From the NCBI RefSeq assembly GCF_001741865.1, contig NZ_CP017147.1, positions 806,001 to 870,000 of the forward strand: a stretch of 64,000 nucleotides of DNA, written 5' to 3'. Made by a program: the position numbers and the translations under genes. This document shows positions 34,079-42,654 of this stretch, in pieces. The first letter of the stretch is position 1. Each line of letters starts with the position of its first letter. Below the pieces are notes generated by a model, which worked only from the letters and a program-made list of their open reading frames with translations, made no database searches and had not been told where the DNA came from. This DNA comes from Bosea vaviloviae. Lineage in GTDB: Bacteria; Pseudomonadota; Alphaproteobacteria; Rhizobiales; Beijerinckiaceae.

Positions 34079-34945
34079 CTACGCCGCCAGCCGCGGCGCG
34101 GCCATTTCGTCGCGCAGCGCGTCGGCAAAGCGCCTTGCCGCGAGCCCCGGCTGCGGCCCTATGATCAGGCCGACCGAGAGATCGAACAATGCAGGCAGGT
34201 CGTCTGCCGGGCCCAGGCGCCGCAGGCTCGGCGGAATCGCGCTCTCGGTCAGGGCCGTGACGCAAAACCCAGCCTCGACGGCCGAAAGCATGCCCGAAGT
34301 GTGCGAGCAGGAGAACACCAGCCGGTGCGCCTTGCCCGCCGCGCCCAGTGCCTGGAGGATACGCGGGCGCGCCCGGCAGCCCTCCGAGAACAGCGCCAGC
34401 GGCAGCACCTCCTGCAGTTCCGGGCGATGGCCGCGCCCCGCGACCCAGATCATCGCCTCGCGCCGCAAAACCTCGCCGATCGGCCGGTTGGGATCCTGCG
34501 TCACCACGGCGAGGTCGAATTCGCCGGCCGCCAGCGCCGGCTCGATCCGCTTCGAGAGATCGCAGCGCAATTCGAGCTCGACCTTGGGGTGCTCGGCCGC
34601 GAACCGCGCGATCAGCGGGCGCAGATAGGCGTCCATGTAATCGTCGGGAATGCCGATGCGCAGCCGCCCCGAGGCCGACGCGCCGCCGAGATCGGCCAGC
34701 GCCTCGCGCTCGATCGCCAGAAGCCGGCGCGCATGCGCGATCAATCGTTCGCCCGCATCGGTCGGCGTAACGCCCCGGCGCGAGCGCTCGAGCAGGCGAT
34801 GGCCGATCTGGCTCTCGAGATCCTGGATCCGCACCGAGATCGCCGATTGCGTGCGGCCGAGCCTGGCGCTTGCAGCGGTGAAACCGCCGGTCTCGGCGAC
34901 CGCGACCAGCATGTCGAGCGCGGCGAGATCGAAATGCGCCGTCAT
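34079..34945 (-). CDS. LysR-family transcriptional regulator
   Basis: A 288-residue LysR regulator. The winged HTH is in residues 1-60 (LDMLVAVAETGGFTAASARLGRTQSAIS), and the effector domain starts near 90 (GRLRIGIPDDYMDAYLRPLI). It is divergent from an EamA transporter gene with a consensus ATC-N9-GAT box between, so it probably controls that exporter. The effector is unknown. HTH and length are standard. Confidence 0.94.
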   Translation of the reverse strand: MTAHFDLAALDMLVAVAETGGFTAASARLGRTQSAISVRIQDLESQIGHRLLERSRRGVTPTDAGERLIAHARRLLAIEREALADLGGASASGRLRIGIPDDYMDAYLRPLIARFAAEHPKVELELRCDLSKRIEPALAAGEFDLAVVTQDPNRPIGEVLRREAMIWVAGRGHRPELQEVLPLALFSEGCRARPRILQALGAAGKAHRLVFSCSHTSGMLSAVEAGFCVTALTESAIPPSLRRLGPADDLPALFDLSVGLIIGPQPGLAARRFADALRDEMAAPRLAA

Positions 34946-34991
34946 GAGGCAAACTCCATCGATCGATTTTAGGAATGGTTGAATCAGAATA

Positions 34992-35006
34992 ATCCGTTTT
35001 TCCGAT
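34992..35006. promoter_or_regulatory. LysR-type operator (ATC-N9-GAT)
   Basis: AATC (34991-34994) and GATT (35004-35007) form a dyad with a 9-bp spacer in the region between the divergent LysR and EamA genes. This is the classic LysR recognition pattern. Confidence 0.65.
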
Positions 35007-35053
35007 TGATGGAAGTTGACTATATCGCGGGCGATTGCTCAGGAAGTCGCCAG

Positions 35054-35965
35054 ATGTCCACGCCGGCCCTCGTCATGCCCCGCCCCGCCGCCCCAGCGCT
35101 GGCAATGTTCGTCGCACTGCTCACCGGCGCGACCTGCATCGGCTTTTCCGGCGTGTTCATGCGTCTGGCCGATGTCGGCCCGGCCGCCGGCGGCTTCTGG
35201 CGCATGCTGTTCGCACTTCCCGTGCTCGCGCTCTGGACGGCGCTGGAGCAGCGCAAGGCGGTCTCGGGCGCGGTTCGTCCCGGCGCGCTCATCCCGATTG
35301 CAATCGCCGGTCTCACCTTCGCGATCGACGTGGTGCTCTACAACGCAGCGCTTGGCCACACCACGATCGCCAACGCCTCGCTGCTCGGCAATCTCTCGCC
35401 CGTCGCGGTCGTGCTCGGCGGCTGGCTCCTGCTCGGGGAGAAGCCGACGCAGCGCATCCTCGGCGCGCTGGCGCTCGCGCTTGGCGGCGCGCTGATGCTG
35501 GTGCTGCCGAAATTCATCGGCGCCCCCGCTGCCGCCTCGCCCAGCGGGATCTTCGGCGACATGCTGGCGACCGGCGCAGCCTTCTCCTATGCCGCCTACA
35601 TCCTCGCCGTGCGCCGCGCCCGCGAGCGGGCCGATGCCGGCCGGATCGGCTTGATCTCCAGCGCGCTCTGCGCCGTCTTCTGCCTCGCGGCGGCGCTCGC
35701 GCTCGGCGAAACCATCATCCCGGCAAGCCTGCAGGGCTGGCTCGCGGTGATCGCGCTCGGCCTGGTCTCGCATGCGCTCGGCCAGGGCCTGATCACGCTC
35801 TCGCTCGGCAGCTACGGCGCCAGCGCCGCCTCCCTCGTCATGGTCTGGCCGGCGCTGGTCAGCGTGCTCGCCGCCTGGGCGATCTTCGGCGAGCAGCCCT
35901 CGCCGGCGCAGGCCTTTGGCGGCGTCGCGATTCTGGCGGCGGTGCTGCTGGTGCGGCGCGGCTGA
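35054..35965 (+). CDS. EamA-family transporter, divergent from LysR
   Basis: A 303-residue ten-helix DMT-superfamily protein, with two EamA repeats (FVALLTGATCIGFSGVFMRL... and GDMLATGAAFSYAAYILAV...). The start MSTPALV at 35054 has AGGAA upstream; an ATG 25 codons earlier would run through the LysR operator. LysR-linked EamA proteins are often amino-acid or metabolite exporters induced by their substrate. Substrate unknown. Confidence 0.9.
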   Translation: MSTPALVMPRPAAPALAMFVALLTGATCIGFSGVFMRLADVGPAAGGFWRMLFALPVLALWTALEQRKAVSGAVRPGALIPIAIAGLTFAIDVVLYNAALGHTTIANASLLGNLSPVAVVLGGWLLLGEKPTQRILGALALALGGALMLVLPKFIGAPAAASPSGIFGDMLATGAAFSYAAYILAVRRARERADAGRIGLISSALCAVFCLAAALALGETIIPASLQGWLAVIALGLVSHALGQGLITLSLGSYGASAASLVMVWPALVSVLAAWAIFGEQPSPAQAFGGVAILAAVLLVRRG

Positions 35966-36006
35966 GCCGCGCCAGCTGCGCCGATCAACCGCTCACGAGG
36001 CCCGTC

Positions 36007-38340
36007 TCACGAAGGCCGCCGAACCGGCGGATCATAAGCCTGGATCGGCGGCAGGTTGCCGTCGAAGCGCTCGACCTGGACGGTGGTCAATTGTCCCGTG
36101 CAGCCCTGCGCCAGCGCCGAGGTGCCGACATCCCGGGTCAGGACGTTGGGATTGCCGTGGACGCAGAGCGGCTTATCCTCCTCGGGATCGACGGGATCGT
36201 ACCAGGCGCCGGTCGGCAGCTGGACCACGCCCTGGCGGATGCTGTCAGTGACATTCACCGCCGCCAGGCAGGCGCCGCGCTCGTTCGAGATGCGGATGAT
36301 GTCGCCCTCCGTGATGCCGCGCGCTTCAGCATCCTCGGGATGCATGCGCGCGACCTCGCGGCCGCGATGCTTGGCCCCGCTGCTGTGGCCGCCGAAGTCG
36401 AACTGGCTGTGCAGCCGCGTGCGCGGCTGATTGGCGACGAGGACGAAGGGCGAGGCCGCATCGGGCACATTGGTGGCCCCCAGCCAGGCCGGATGGCCAG
36501 GGCAGTCCGCCTCGCCGAAGCTCGCGATCCTCTGCGAGAAGATCTCCAGCTTGCCGCTCGGCGTCGGCAGCGGATGCGCGGTCGGGTCGGTGCGAAAGGC
36601 CCGCAGGCGCCCGCCATCATCGTCCTGCTGGGGCATGTCGTAGCCCTCGCTCGCCTGGAACTCGGCAAAGCTCGGCGCCGGCAGGCCGGCCTCGGCCAGT
36701 GCGGCCCGCGTCGGCTCATAGAGATGCTCGAGCCATTGCCGGACCGTACGGCCCTCGGTGAAGGCCTGGGCCGTGCCCAGCCGTTCGGCGAGATCGGCGA
36801 AGATCGCGTAGTCGTCGCGCGCCTCGCCATAAGGCGCGATCGCGGGCCGCATCGGCACGAGCAGCGGGTCGTTGGCATTGCCGCCGATGTCCTCGCGCTC
36901 CAGCGTCATCGTGCAGGGCAGGACGATGTCGGCGTGACGGGCCGTCGCCGTCCAGGCCAGCTCGTGGACGACGAGCGTGTCGAGCCTGGCGAAAGCCTGC
37001 TTCAGCCGGTTCAGGTCCTGGTGATGATGGAACGGATTGCCGCCGGCCCAGTAGACCAGCTTGATCTCGGGATAGGTCCGGGTCTGGCCGTTATAGCGGT
37101 AGCTCGTGCCGGGGTTCAGCAGCATGTCCGAGATGCGCGCCACCGGAATGAAGTCGGTGACGGCGTTGCGCCCCTGCGGCAGCGTCGGCATCGGCACGGC
37201 GTTGTAGCGCCGGCCGTAATAGCCGATCGCACCCAGCGCATAGCCATAGCCGCCGCCCGGCAGGCCGATCTGGCCGAGCGCGGCCGCCAGCACCATGCCC
37301 ATCCAGACCGGCTGCTCGCCATGCTCGGCCCGCTGCAGCGCATGCGCCACGACGATCAGCGCGCGCTTGCCGTGCAGCCGCCTGGCCAGCGCCGTGATCG
37401 CCTGCGCCGGCACGCCGGTGATGGCGGCGGCCCAGGCGGCATCCTTTGGCTGCCCGTCGGTCTCCCCCAGCAGATAGCGCTCGAAGACCGGCCAGCCGAC
37501 GGTATAGCGTTCCAGGAAATCGCGATCGTGCAGGCCCGCGACGACGAGGCTATGGACCAGCGCCATCATCAGCGCCGTATCGGTGCCGGGGATGCTGGAG
37601 AGCCATTCGGCGCCGGCCTCCTCGGGCAGATCGCCGCGCAGGGGGCCGACCAGCACGAAGTCGCAGCCGCGCTGATGGGCGCGTTGCATCGCGCCGCGCT
37701 CGACATGCTTGCTGCTGCCGCCGCCGGTGACCATGCTGTTCTTCAGCGCCATGCCGCCAAACGCGAGCACGATCTCGCTGTGCTCGGCGATCTGCTCCCA
37801 GGAGACGTTGCGCTTCACCAGATCCTCGTAGTCGCCGATGATATGCGGCACGAGGACGGAGGAGGCGCCCGAGGAGTAGCTGTTGACCGACTTCACATAG
37901 CCGCCGGTCGAGGTGTTGAGGAAACGATGGACCTGGCTTTGCGCATGGTGGAAGCGCCCGGCGCTGGACCAGCCATAGGACCCGCCGAAGATCGCGCCCG
38001 GGCCGAAATCGTCGCGCACCCGCCTGAGTTCGCCCGCGAGCTTGTCGAGCACGGCGCTCCACGACATCGGCAGATACTCGTCGCGGCCGCGGCGCTCATC
38101 AGGTCCCGGCCCGTTCTCCAGCCAGCCCCGGCGCACCATGGGCTGCGCGATGCGAGCGCGGTGACGCAGCGCTCCCGGAAAGTTCTGGATGATCTCGTTG
38201 GGATCGGGATCGCCGGCATGGGGCCTGACTTCCAGCTCGCCATCCTTCATCCGCGCCGAGAACACGCCCCAATGCGAGGTGTGCGGCCGGAAGCCCTCAT
38301 CCAGCGGAGCCTCGGAGAGCGGGGCGGTCAACGTCGTCAT
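36007..38340 (-). CDS. bisC: Biotin/methionine sulfoxide reductase-type molybdoenzyme
   Basis: A 777-residue molybdopterin-guanine-dinucleotide enzyme of the DMSO reductase family, the same length as E. coli BisC. No Tat or Sec signal is present, so it is cytoplasmic, unlike TorA/DmsA. The N-terminus SHWGVFSAR and the GSYGWSSAGRFHHAQSQVHR motif match BisC. The presumed Mo-ligating serine is about residue 156 in NSYSSGASS. No N-terminal Fe-S cysteine motif is seen, as expected for BisC. It would reduce biotin sulfoxide and free methionine-S-sulfoxide. It is a likely user of the oxyanion imported by the island at 19295-26668. A fragment of a second copy lies at 41003. Confidence 0.92.
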   Translation of the reverse strand: MTTLTAPLSEAPLDEGFRPHTSHWGVFSARMKDGELEVRPHAGDPDPNEIIQNFPGALRHRARIAQPMVRRGWLENGPGPDERRGRDEYLPMSWSAVLDKLAGELRRVRDDFGPGAIFGGSYGWSSAGRFHHAQSQVHRFLNTSTGGYVKSVNSYSSGASSVLVPHIIGDYEDLVKRNVSWEQIAEHSEIVLAFGGMALKNSMVTGGGSSKHVERGAMQRAHQRGCDFVLVGPLRGDLPEEAGAEWLSSIPGTDTALMMALVHSLVVAGLHDRDFLERYTVGWPVFERYLLGETDGQPKDAAWAAAITGVPAQAITALARRLHGKRALIVVAHALQRAEHGEQPVWMGMVLAAALGQIGLPGGGYGYALGAIGYYGRRYNAVPMPTLPQGRNAVTDFIPVARISDMLLNPGTSYRYNGQTRTYPEIKLVYWAGGNPFHHHQDLNRLKQAFARLDTLVVHELAWTATARHADIVLPCTMTLEREDIGGNANDPLLVPMRPAIAPYGEARDDYAIFADLAERLGTAQAFTEGRTVRQWLEHLYEPTRAALAEAGLPAPSFAEFQASEGYDMPQQDDDGGRLRAFRTDPTAHPLPTPSGKLEIFSQRIASFGEADCPGHPAWLGATNVPDAASPFVLVANQPRTRLHSQFDFGGHSSGAKHRGREVARMHPEDAEARGITEGDIIRISNERGACLAAVNVTDSIRQGVVQLPTGAWYDPVDPEEDKPLCVHGNPNVLTRDVGTSALAQGCTGQLTTVQVERFDGNLPPIQAYDPPVRRPS

Positions 38341-38836
38341 CTCAGTGCTTCCAGCTGCCGGACAGGAAGCGGAAGCCTAGGACATCTTGGCTGGGAGAAC
38401 GAGAGCCGTGGCGAAAGGGGGGAATGCGTCCGGCGGTGGTCTGGCGCACGACTAGAGGGCGCGGGACGAGTTCATGCAGTCGCTCAACATGCTGTCCGGA
38501 CCAGGCTGCGAGCCTCGGGACCGGCGCTGTTCAGTTTGGTTTGCGACGGTTTTTACAACGCCGCTGTCTCGCGCCCGCCGCGCCGAACAGCGCAAAAGCC
38601 GATGCTCGGCCTGTATGAACCTACCAGCTTTGATCTGCCGGATTCGCGCCAAAAAGCGCGGTGATATCAAGTATTTATTGCAATTGACCAAGCGGACAAC
38701 CCATGCGGGCATCGTTGCGCAGCACGAGCGTCAAGCTTTCCTGCCGCGGAGAAGTCCCTGAACAAACGTTCATGGAACGAAGATGCTGGCGGGTTGTTCT
38801 GGCGACGGGGGTTATGTCTCTGAAGGGAGATAAACC
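38341..38836. other. 496-bp intergenic region between bisC and the first DUF1236 gene
   Basis: It holds the bisC promoter side on the left and an EcfG-like promoter (38774-38798) on the right. An AT-rich stretch near 38662-38690 (ATATCAAGTATTTATTGCAA) is unusual for this genome. A 95-codon open frame at 38474-38761 has no ribosome site or recognisable domain and is not called. Confidence 0.5.
38774..38798 (+). promoter_or_regulatory. EcfG-type general-stress promoter
   Basis: GGAAC (38774-38778), a 16-bp spacer and TGTT (38795-38798) match the alphaproteobacterial EcfG pattern GGAAC-N16/17-CGTT at all but one position. It lies 38 bp before the DUF1236 start codon. Confidence 0.6.
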
Positions 38837-39262
38837 ATGATCAAGAAGCTTGTTCTGGTAGCGAGCCTGGCCGTGATGCCGGCCGTTGCCATCGCACAAT
38901 CGAATTCCGGATCCGCGGGCGGAGCGGCGGGCGGAGCCGCAGCCGGTGCCGTTGGCGGAGCCGTCATCGGCGGACCGGTCGGCGCAGCTGCCGGCGCGGT
39001 CGGGGGAGCGGCCGCCGGCGCCATTGCCGGCGGTATCACGGCAGACCAGCGCACCGAGTTTCGGACCTATGTGACCGAACAGCGGGTTCCGTCGGTGCGG
39101 TACCGCGGGGAGGTCGCCGTCGGCACGACGCTTCCGCAAACCGTGACCTATCGCGAGGTGCCGGCTCGCTACGGCAAGACCCAGTACCGCTACACGGTCG
39201 TGAACGACAGGACCGTTCTGGTCGAGCCGAGAACCCGCAGGGTGGTGCAGATCATCGAATGA
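38837..39262 (+). CDS. DUF1236 protein with glycine-zipper region
   Basis: A 141-residue secreted protein with signal MIKKLVLVASLAVMPAVAIA. A Gly/Ala-rich segment with GxxxG repeats (about 26-68) is typical of membrane-active glycine zippers. A C-terminal DUF1236 domain follows (LPQTVTYREVPARYGKTQYR, then VLVEPRTRRVVQIIE). The ribosome site is AAGGGAG. An EcfG-like promoter lies upstream and a strong terminator downstream, so it is its own transcription unit, probably stress-induced. Molecular function unknown. Confidence 0.9.
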   Translation: MIKKLVLVASLAVMPAVAIAQSNSGSAGGAAGGAAAGAVGGAVIGGPVGAAAGAVGGAAAGAIAGGITADQRTEFRTYVTEQRVPSVRYRGEVAVGTTLPQTVTYREVPARYGKTQYRYTVVNDRTVLVEPRTRRVVQIIE

Positions 39263-39269
39263 TCCGGCA

Positions 39270-39301
39270 GGGGGCCTGTCGCAGCGACAGGCCCCCCTTT
39301 T
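39270..39301 (+). terminator. Strong rho-independent terminator
   Basis: The 11-bp arms GGGGGCCTGTC (39270-39280) and GACAGGCCCCC (39286-39296), with a 5-nt loop, are followed by CTTTT. It ends the 38837 gene. Confidence 0.93.
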
Positions 39302-39383
39302 GATACGGGCAAGGGCCATCCGCCCCGAACGTCTATCCGGGCGATGTCGCCTTGGCCGATTCACAGTCAATCGGGAGAGAGCC

Positions 39384-40910
39384 ATGAAACGGTTCATAGG
39401 AGTTGCAGCACTCGCGCTCGCCGCCCAATCGGGACTGGCGACGGCGCAGACGGTCGTCGTTCCCTCGGACGACATGCCGCGCAGCCGGGTAGAACGGGGC
39501 CCATCGGATGCCGGCCCGGGGCGCTCCGGCGCGCCGCAACGGGGCGAGCAGGAGCCGAGGTCGGACGGTCCGAGAGCGCAGCCGCGCGGGGCCCAGAGCG
39601 CCCCGTCTGGTGACAGGGCGCGCGAGGGCTCGCGGGAGCCGATGCAACAGCAACAGCAGCGCGTGCAAGGCCAGGATCCCCGTGGCGAGCGGCAGGGGCT
39701 GCAGCCGGTGGAGCGGCCCCAGCGCGAGCAGGCCCAGCGCGAGCGGCCGGACGATCCCGGCGCGCGGCGCTCACCGGATGAGCAGCGGCCGGGCACACGT
39801 CCGACCTCGCCGCAGACGGCGCAGCCACCGCGGCCGCACAATGAGCCTAACGCCGCCGAGACGCAGCGGCCAAGGACCGATGCCCCTTCGCAGCAGGGAC
39901 AGGCTCCAGCGGCAAGAGAGACACCGGCACAGGCGCCGGCTTCTGGACAGGCTCCCGCGCCCGGGCAGGCCGGCACCGCGGCCCAGCGTCCGGCTGCGGC
40001 CCCTCCGGCTCCGGCCGGCGCCGCTCCGGCCATGCCCTCGCCAGGCACGGCAGGGGCTCCTCCGGCGACTGGCGGGACGACCTCCCCGGCGACCGCCCAG
40101 CCCGCCGAGCAGCAGCAGAACGATGGAGCGCGGCAACGTATCGCCGATACGGTGCGCGAGCGCGTCCAGCGCAACGAGATCCGGCCCGTCCAGAACCTCG
40201 GAGTGTCGGTCTCGGTTGGAGCCGAGCTGCCTTCGCAGGTCCGGCTCGAACCCCTTCCCCGGGACATCGCATCGATCCGGCCGGAATATCGTGACTATCG
40301 CTATACGGTTTCGGACCGCGAGATCGTGATCGTCGACCCGCGTAGCCGGCGGATCGTCGATGTGATCGAACGCGACGGCCGTGGCCCGAGCCAGATCACC
40401 TATTCGGTGTTCGAGCAGCGGCGCGATCTCAGGCGCTGGAGTCGGCCGGATACGGTGGTGTTCCAGGAAGGCGTGATGCTGCCCGCCGACGCGCCCTATT
40501 ACGACCTGCCGCCGGAGATCGTGGAGCGCAACCCGAACTGGCGCGGCTATCGCTATGTCATGACCGAACGCGACGAGGTCGCCATCGTCGAGCCGAGGAG
40601 CCGGCGCGTCGTCCAAGTGGTCGACAAGGGCGGTTCGGCGACGACGGCCAGCACGCGGCCTCAGCCGGCGGCCGCCGGCGACCGGCACCAGCTTGTCCGG
40701 ATCATCATGAACGATGCCCGGCCCGGCGACATCACCGGCGCCGAGGGTCTGAAGGGCGCCGTGCTGCCGCCCGAGACGATGCTGCGGCCTGTTCCGGCTG
40801 AAGCGGTGGATGCGGATCCGCAGTTGCGTGGGCATCACTACACGCTGCTGGGCGACGACGTCCTGATCGTCGATCCCACCAGCCGGCGGATCGTCGACGT
40901 CATCGAATGA
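39384..40910 (+). CDS. Large secreted protein with three DUF1236 repeats and a disordered linker
   Basis: A 508-residue protein with signal MKRFIGVAALALAAQSGLAT. Residues about 30-255 are low-complexity, rich in Pro, Gln, Arg and Ala, and probably disordered. Three DUF1236 units follow, ending respectively VDPRSRRIVDVIE, VEPRSRRVVQVV and VDPTSRRIVDVIE (about 330, 420 and 508). GGGAGAGAGCC precedes the ATG at 39384. A terminator follows. It is a multi-domain relative of the gene just upstream. A cell-envelope role is inferred from export and repeats. Confidence 0.88.
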   Translation: MKRFIGVAALALAAQSGLATAQTVVVPSDDMPRSRVERGPSDAGPGRSGAPQRGEQEPRSDGPRAQPRGAQSAPSGDRAREGSREPMQQQQQRVQGQDPRGERQGLQPVERPQREQAQRERPDDPGARRSPDEQRPGTRPTSPQTAQPPRPHNEPNAAETQRPRTDAPSQQGQAPAARETPAQAPASGQAPAPGQAGTAAQRPAAAPPAPAGAAPAMPSPGTAGAPPATGGTTSPATAQPAEQQQNDGARQRIADTVRERVQRNEIRPVQNLGVSVSVGAELPSQVRLEPLPRDIASIRPEYRDYRYTVSDREIVIVDPRSRRIVDVIERDGRGPSQITYSVFEQRRDLRRWSRPDTVVFQEGVMLPADAPYYDLPPEIVERNPNWRGYRYVMTERDEVAIVEPRSRRVVQVVDKGGSATTASTRPQPAAAGDRHQLVRIIMNDARPGDITGAEGLKGAVLPPETMLRPVPAEAVDADPQLRGHHYTLLGDDVLIVDPTSRRIVDVIE

Positions 40911-40932
40911 CCGCTGGCCGTTTCGCAACTGG

Positions 40933-40967
40933 CACGGTTCCGCCAAATCGGCGGGACCGTGAATTTT
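40933..40967 (+). terminator. Rho-independent terminator after the triple-DUF1236 gene
   Basis: CACGGTTCCGCC (40933-40944) pairs with GGCGGGACCGTG (40950-40961) with one G-T wobble, followed by AATTTT. Confidence 0.85.
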
Positions 40968-41002
40968 CGAGCGCCGCGGGCGCAGGAGGAGGAGCCGGCA
41001 GA

Positions 41003-41077
41003 GGGCCTGACCTCCAGCTCGCCATCCGTCATCCGCGCCGAGAACGCGCCCCATTGCGAGGTGTGCGGCCGGAACCC
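41003..41077 (-). pseudogene. Remnant of a second bisC-like gene (5' end only)
   Basis: About 75 bp aligns almost base for base with 38221-38295, the N-terminal coding part of bisC. It includes the complement of MKDGELEVRP (here MTDGELEVRP) and the SHWGVFSAR region. Only about six differences are visible. No other part of bisC follows on either side. It lies about 125 bp from the IS element. Confidence 0.8.
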
Positions 41078-41149
41078 TTCCCATAGGGAGAGGGCAGGGT
41101 GAGGGGTCGGCCGTTTGACGCTTTGGCCGTGACCTCACCGCCACTTCAT

Positions 41150-41202
41150 CGTCATTGCGAGCGCAGCGAAGCAATCTAGGGGACGTAGAGCGAGCCCTCC
41201 TG
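41150..41202. repeat. Left half of repeat D, split by the IS element
   Basis: 53 bp beginning CGTCATTGCGAGCGCAGCG. It matches the first 53 bp of the intact copy at 52637-52716 with few differences. The remaining 27 bp of the copy lie at 42592-42618, beyond the IS. Confidence 0.92.
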
Positions 41203-41277
41203 TTGGGGTGGACGGCCCCCGATCGGCATCTGTGTGCCAAGATGAGGTTGTCGAAACACCATCTGAGGAGGCCGTCC

Positions 41278-42324
41278 ATGGATCAGGTTATACGCATTGG
41301 GTTGGATACGTCGAAGCGTCTTTTTCAACTGCACGGGGTCGACGCGGCGGAGCGAGTGGTGCTGAAGCGCAAGCTGAGCCGGTCGGCGATGGAGGCGTTC
41401 TTCGCCCGTCTTCCGCCGACGTTGGTGGTCCTGGAGGCGTGCGGGGCCTCGCATCACTGGGCCAGGGTGCTGACGGCGATGGGTCACGATGTGCGGCTGA
41501 TCGCGCCGCAGCTCGCCAAGCCCTATGTGAAGCGTGGCAAGAACGACGCGGCCGATGCGGAGGCCTTGTGCGAGGCGGCCGGGCGGCCGAGCATGCGCTT
41601 CGTGCCGATGAAGAGCGCCGGGCAGCAGGCCGACCTGATGTTGGCCGGGATGCGGGAACGGCTGGGGCGGCGGCGGACGCAGCTCGCCAACACGATCCGG
41701 GGCTATGGGGCCGAGTTCGGCCATGTGGGAGCCAAAGGCGCCGCGCATGTGCGCCCGCTCCTGGAGACGGTGCAGGACGATCCGGAGATCCCGCCCCTGG
41801 CCCGAGAGATGTTCGCCGAGCTCGCCCTCGAACTCGCCGAGCTCGAAGAGCGCCTTTGTGCCATCGAGGTGCGGCTGAAGGCCTGGCATCTTGCGAACGA
41901 GGCCTCGCGCCGGCTGGCCGAGGTGGCGGGGATCGGCCCGATCATCGCCACCACGCTCGTGATGAAGACGCCCCATCCCGAAGCCTTCCGGTCGGGGCGG
42001 GATTTCGCGGCCTGGATCGGACTGACGCCGAAGGACCACTCGACCGCCGGCAAAACCCGCCTCGGCCGGATCACGCGGGCCGGCGACGAGACCTTGCGCA
42101 GCCTCCTCGTGGTCGGCGCGACGGCGGTCGTCTGGCAGGTGCGGCGCGGCAAGGCCCGGCGGCCGATGCCCTGGCTCACGAGCCTGCTCGCCCGCAAGCC
42201 ACCCAAGCTCGCCGCGATCGCACTCGCCAACAAGCTCGCCCGCATCGCCTGGGCCCTCCTGGCGAGGGGCGGACGCTATCGCACGAGCGACGCGCGGCCA
42301 GAGGCCTGCCCGGCCGCTGCCTGA
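41278..42324 (+). CDS. IS110/IS1111-family DEDD transposase
   Basis: A 348-residue recombinase. The N-terminal RuvC-like DEDD domain shows D in GLDTSKRLFQLHGVD, E in VLEACGASHHWA, and the D pair in KNDAADAEALCEA. The C-terminal Tnp_20 domain has AGIGPIIATTLVMKTP and FAAWIGLTPKDHSTAGKTRLG; the catalytic serine of this family lies in that half. GAGGAGG precedes the ATG. The frame is intact, so the element may be active. It uses RNA-guided site choice by family knowledge. Confidence 0.95.
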   Translation: MDQVIRIGLDTSKRLFQLHGVDAAERVVLKRKLSRSAMEAFFARLPPTLVVLEACGASHHWARVLTAMGHDVRLIAPQLAKPYVKRGKNDAADAEALCEAAGRPSMRFVPMKSAGQQADLMLAGMRERLGRRRTQLANTIRGYGAEFGHVGAKGAAHVRPLLETVQDDPEIPPLAREMFAELALELAELEERLCAIEVRLKAWHLANEASRRLAEVAGIGPIIATTLVMKTPHPEAFRSGRDFAAWIGLTPKDHSTAGKTRLGRITRAGDETLRSLLVVGATAVVWQVRRGKARRPMPWLTSLLARKPPKLAAIALANKLARIAWALLARGGRYRTSDARPEACPAAA

Positions 42325-42590
42325 CCGAGATCCCGGCGCGGACACCAACCTCCGCCGCGCCGGCGAGCCGAGCTTGCAAGACAAGGAGCAGATGGTGGGA
42401 TCGGTCGATCCTCGACGAGGGCGATGCCGCGCAATCCAGTGGCCGTCACAGGTCGCTATCCTGTTTGGCTCCCTCGCCGCGGAAACCATCTTGGCCAGCG
42501 GAAACCCCGCACAAACAGGCCGGACACATGACCGCAAGCGACCAGACCAACCACAGCTTCCATCTTGCAAATAAGGGGCCGTCCACACAT
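42325..42590 (+). ncRNA. Predicted IS1111 guide (bridge/seek) RNA region
   Basis: Non-coding right end of the element. GCAATCCAG (42431-42439) is the exact complement of CTGGATTGC, the nine bases across the inferred empty target site including the TG core. ACACATG (42524-42530) repeats the element's own right terminus, as a donor-guide would. A small hairpin CCTCG-A-CGAGG lies upstream. The limits and fold of the RNA are not determined. Confidence 0.55.
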
Positions 42591-42591
42591 G

Positions 42592-42618
42592 GATTGCTTC
42601 GCTGCGCTCGCAATGACG
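42592..42618. repeat. Right half of repeat D, split by the IS element
   Basis: GATTGCTTCGCTGCGCTCGC and the closing AATGACG complete the copy begun at 41150. Confidence 0.92.
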
Positions 42619-42654
42619 GCAAGGTTTCCACGTAACTGGTCCGGGGGCCGACAC

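Larger units (their letters stand above)
41203..42591 (+). mobile_element. IS110-family element, IS1111-type (1389 bp, intact)
   Basis: The ends are set by the interrupted repeat: flanks 41150-41202 and 42592-42618 rejoin to the 80-bp repeat D. A TG dinucleotide is present at both junctions. Subterminal inverted repeats GTGGACGGCCCC (41208-41219) and GGGGCCGTCCAC (42575-42586) are perfect over 12 bp. The short left end (75 bp before the transposase), long right end (about 270 bp) and subterminal repeats fit the IS1111 group. That group is known to carry its guide (bridge/seek) RNA in the right-end non-coding part. Confidence 0.9.

Noticed and set aside
35035..38664. A 1209-codon plus-strand frame across the EamA and bisC genes
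   Set aside because: It is a shadow of bisC (antisense) and an out-of-frame read of the EamA gene; no domain matches.
38474..38761. Possible 95-residue gene
   Set aside because: No ribosome site, no domain, Arg/Cys-rich composition of non-coding GC-rich DNA, and it covers the approach to the EcfG-like promoter.
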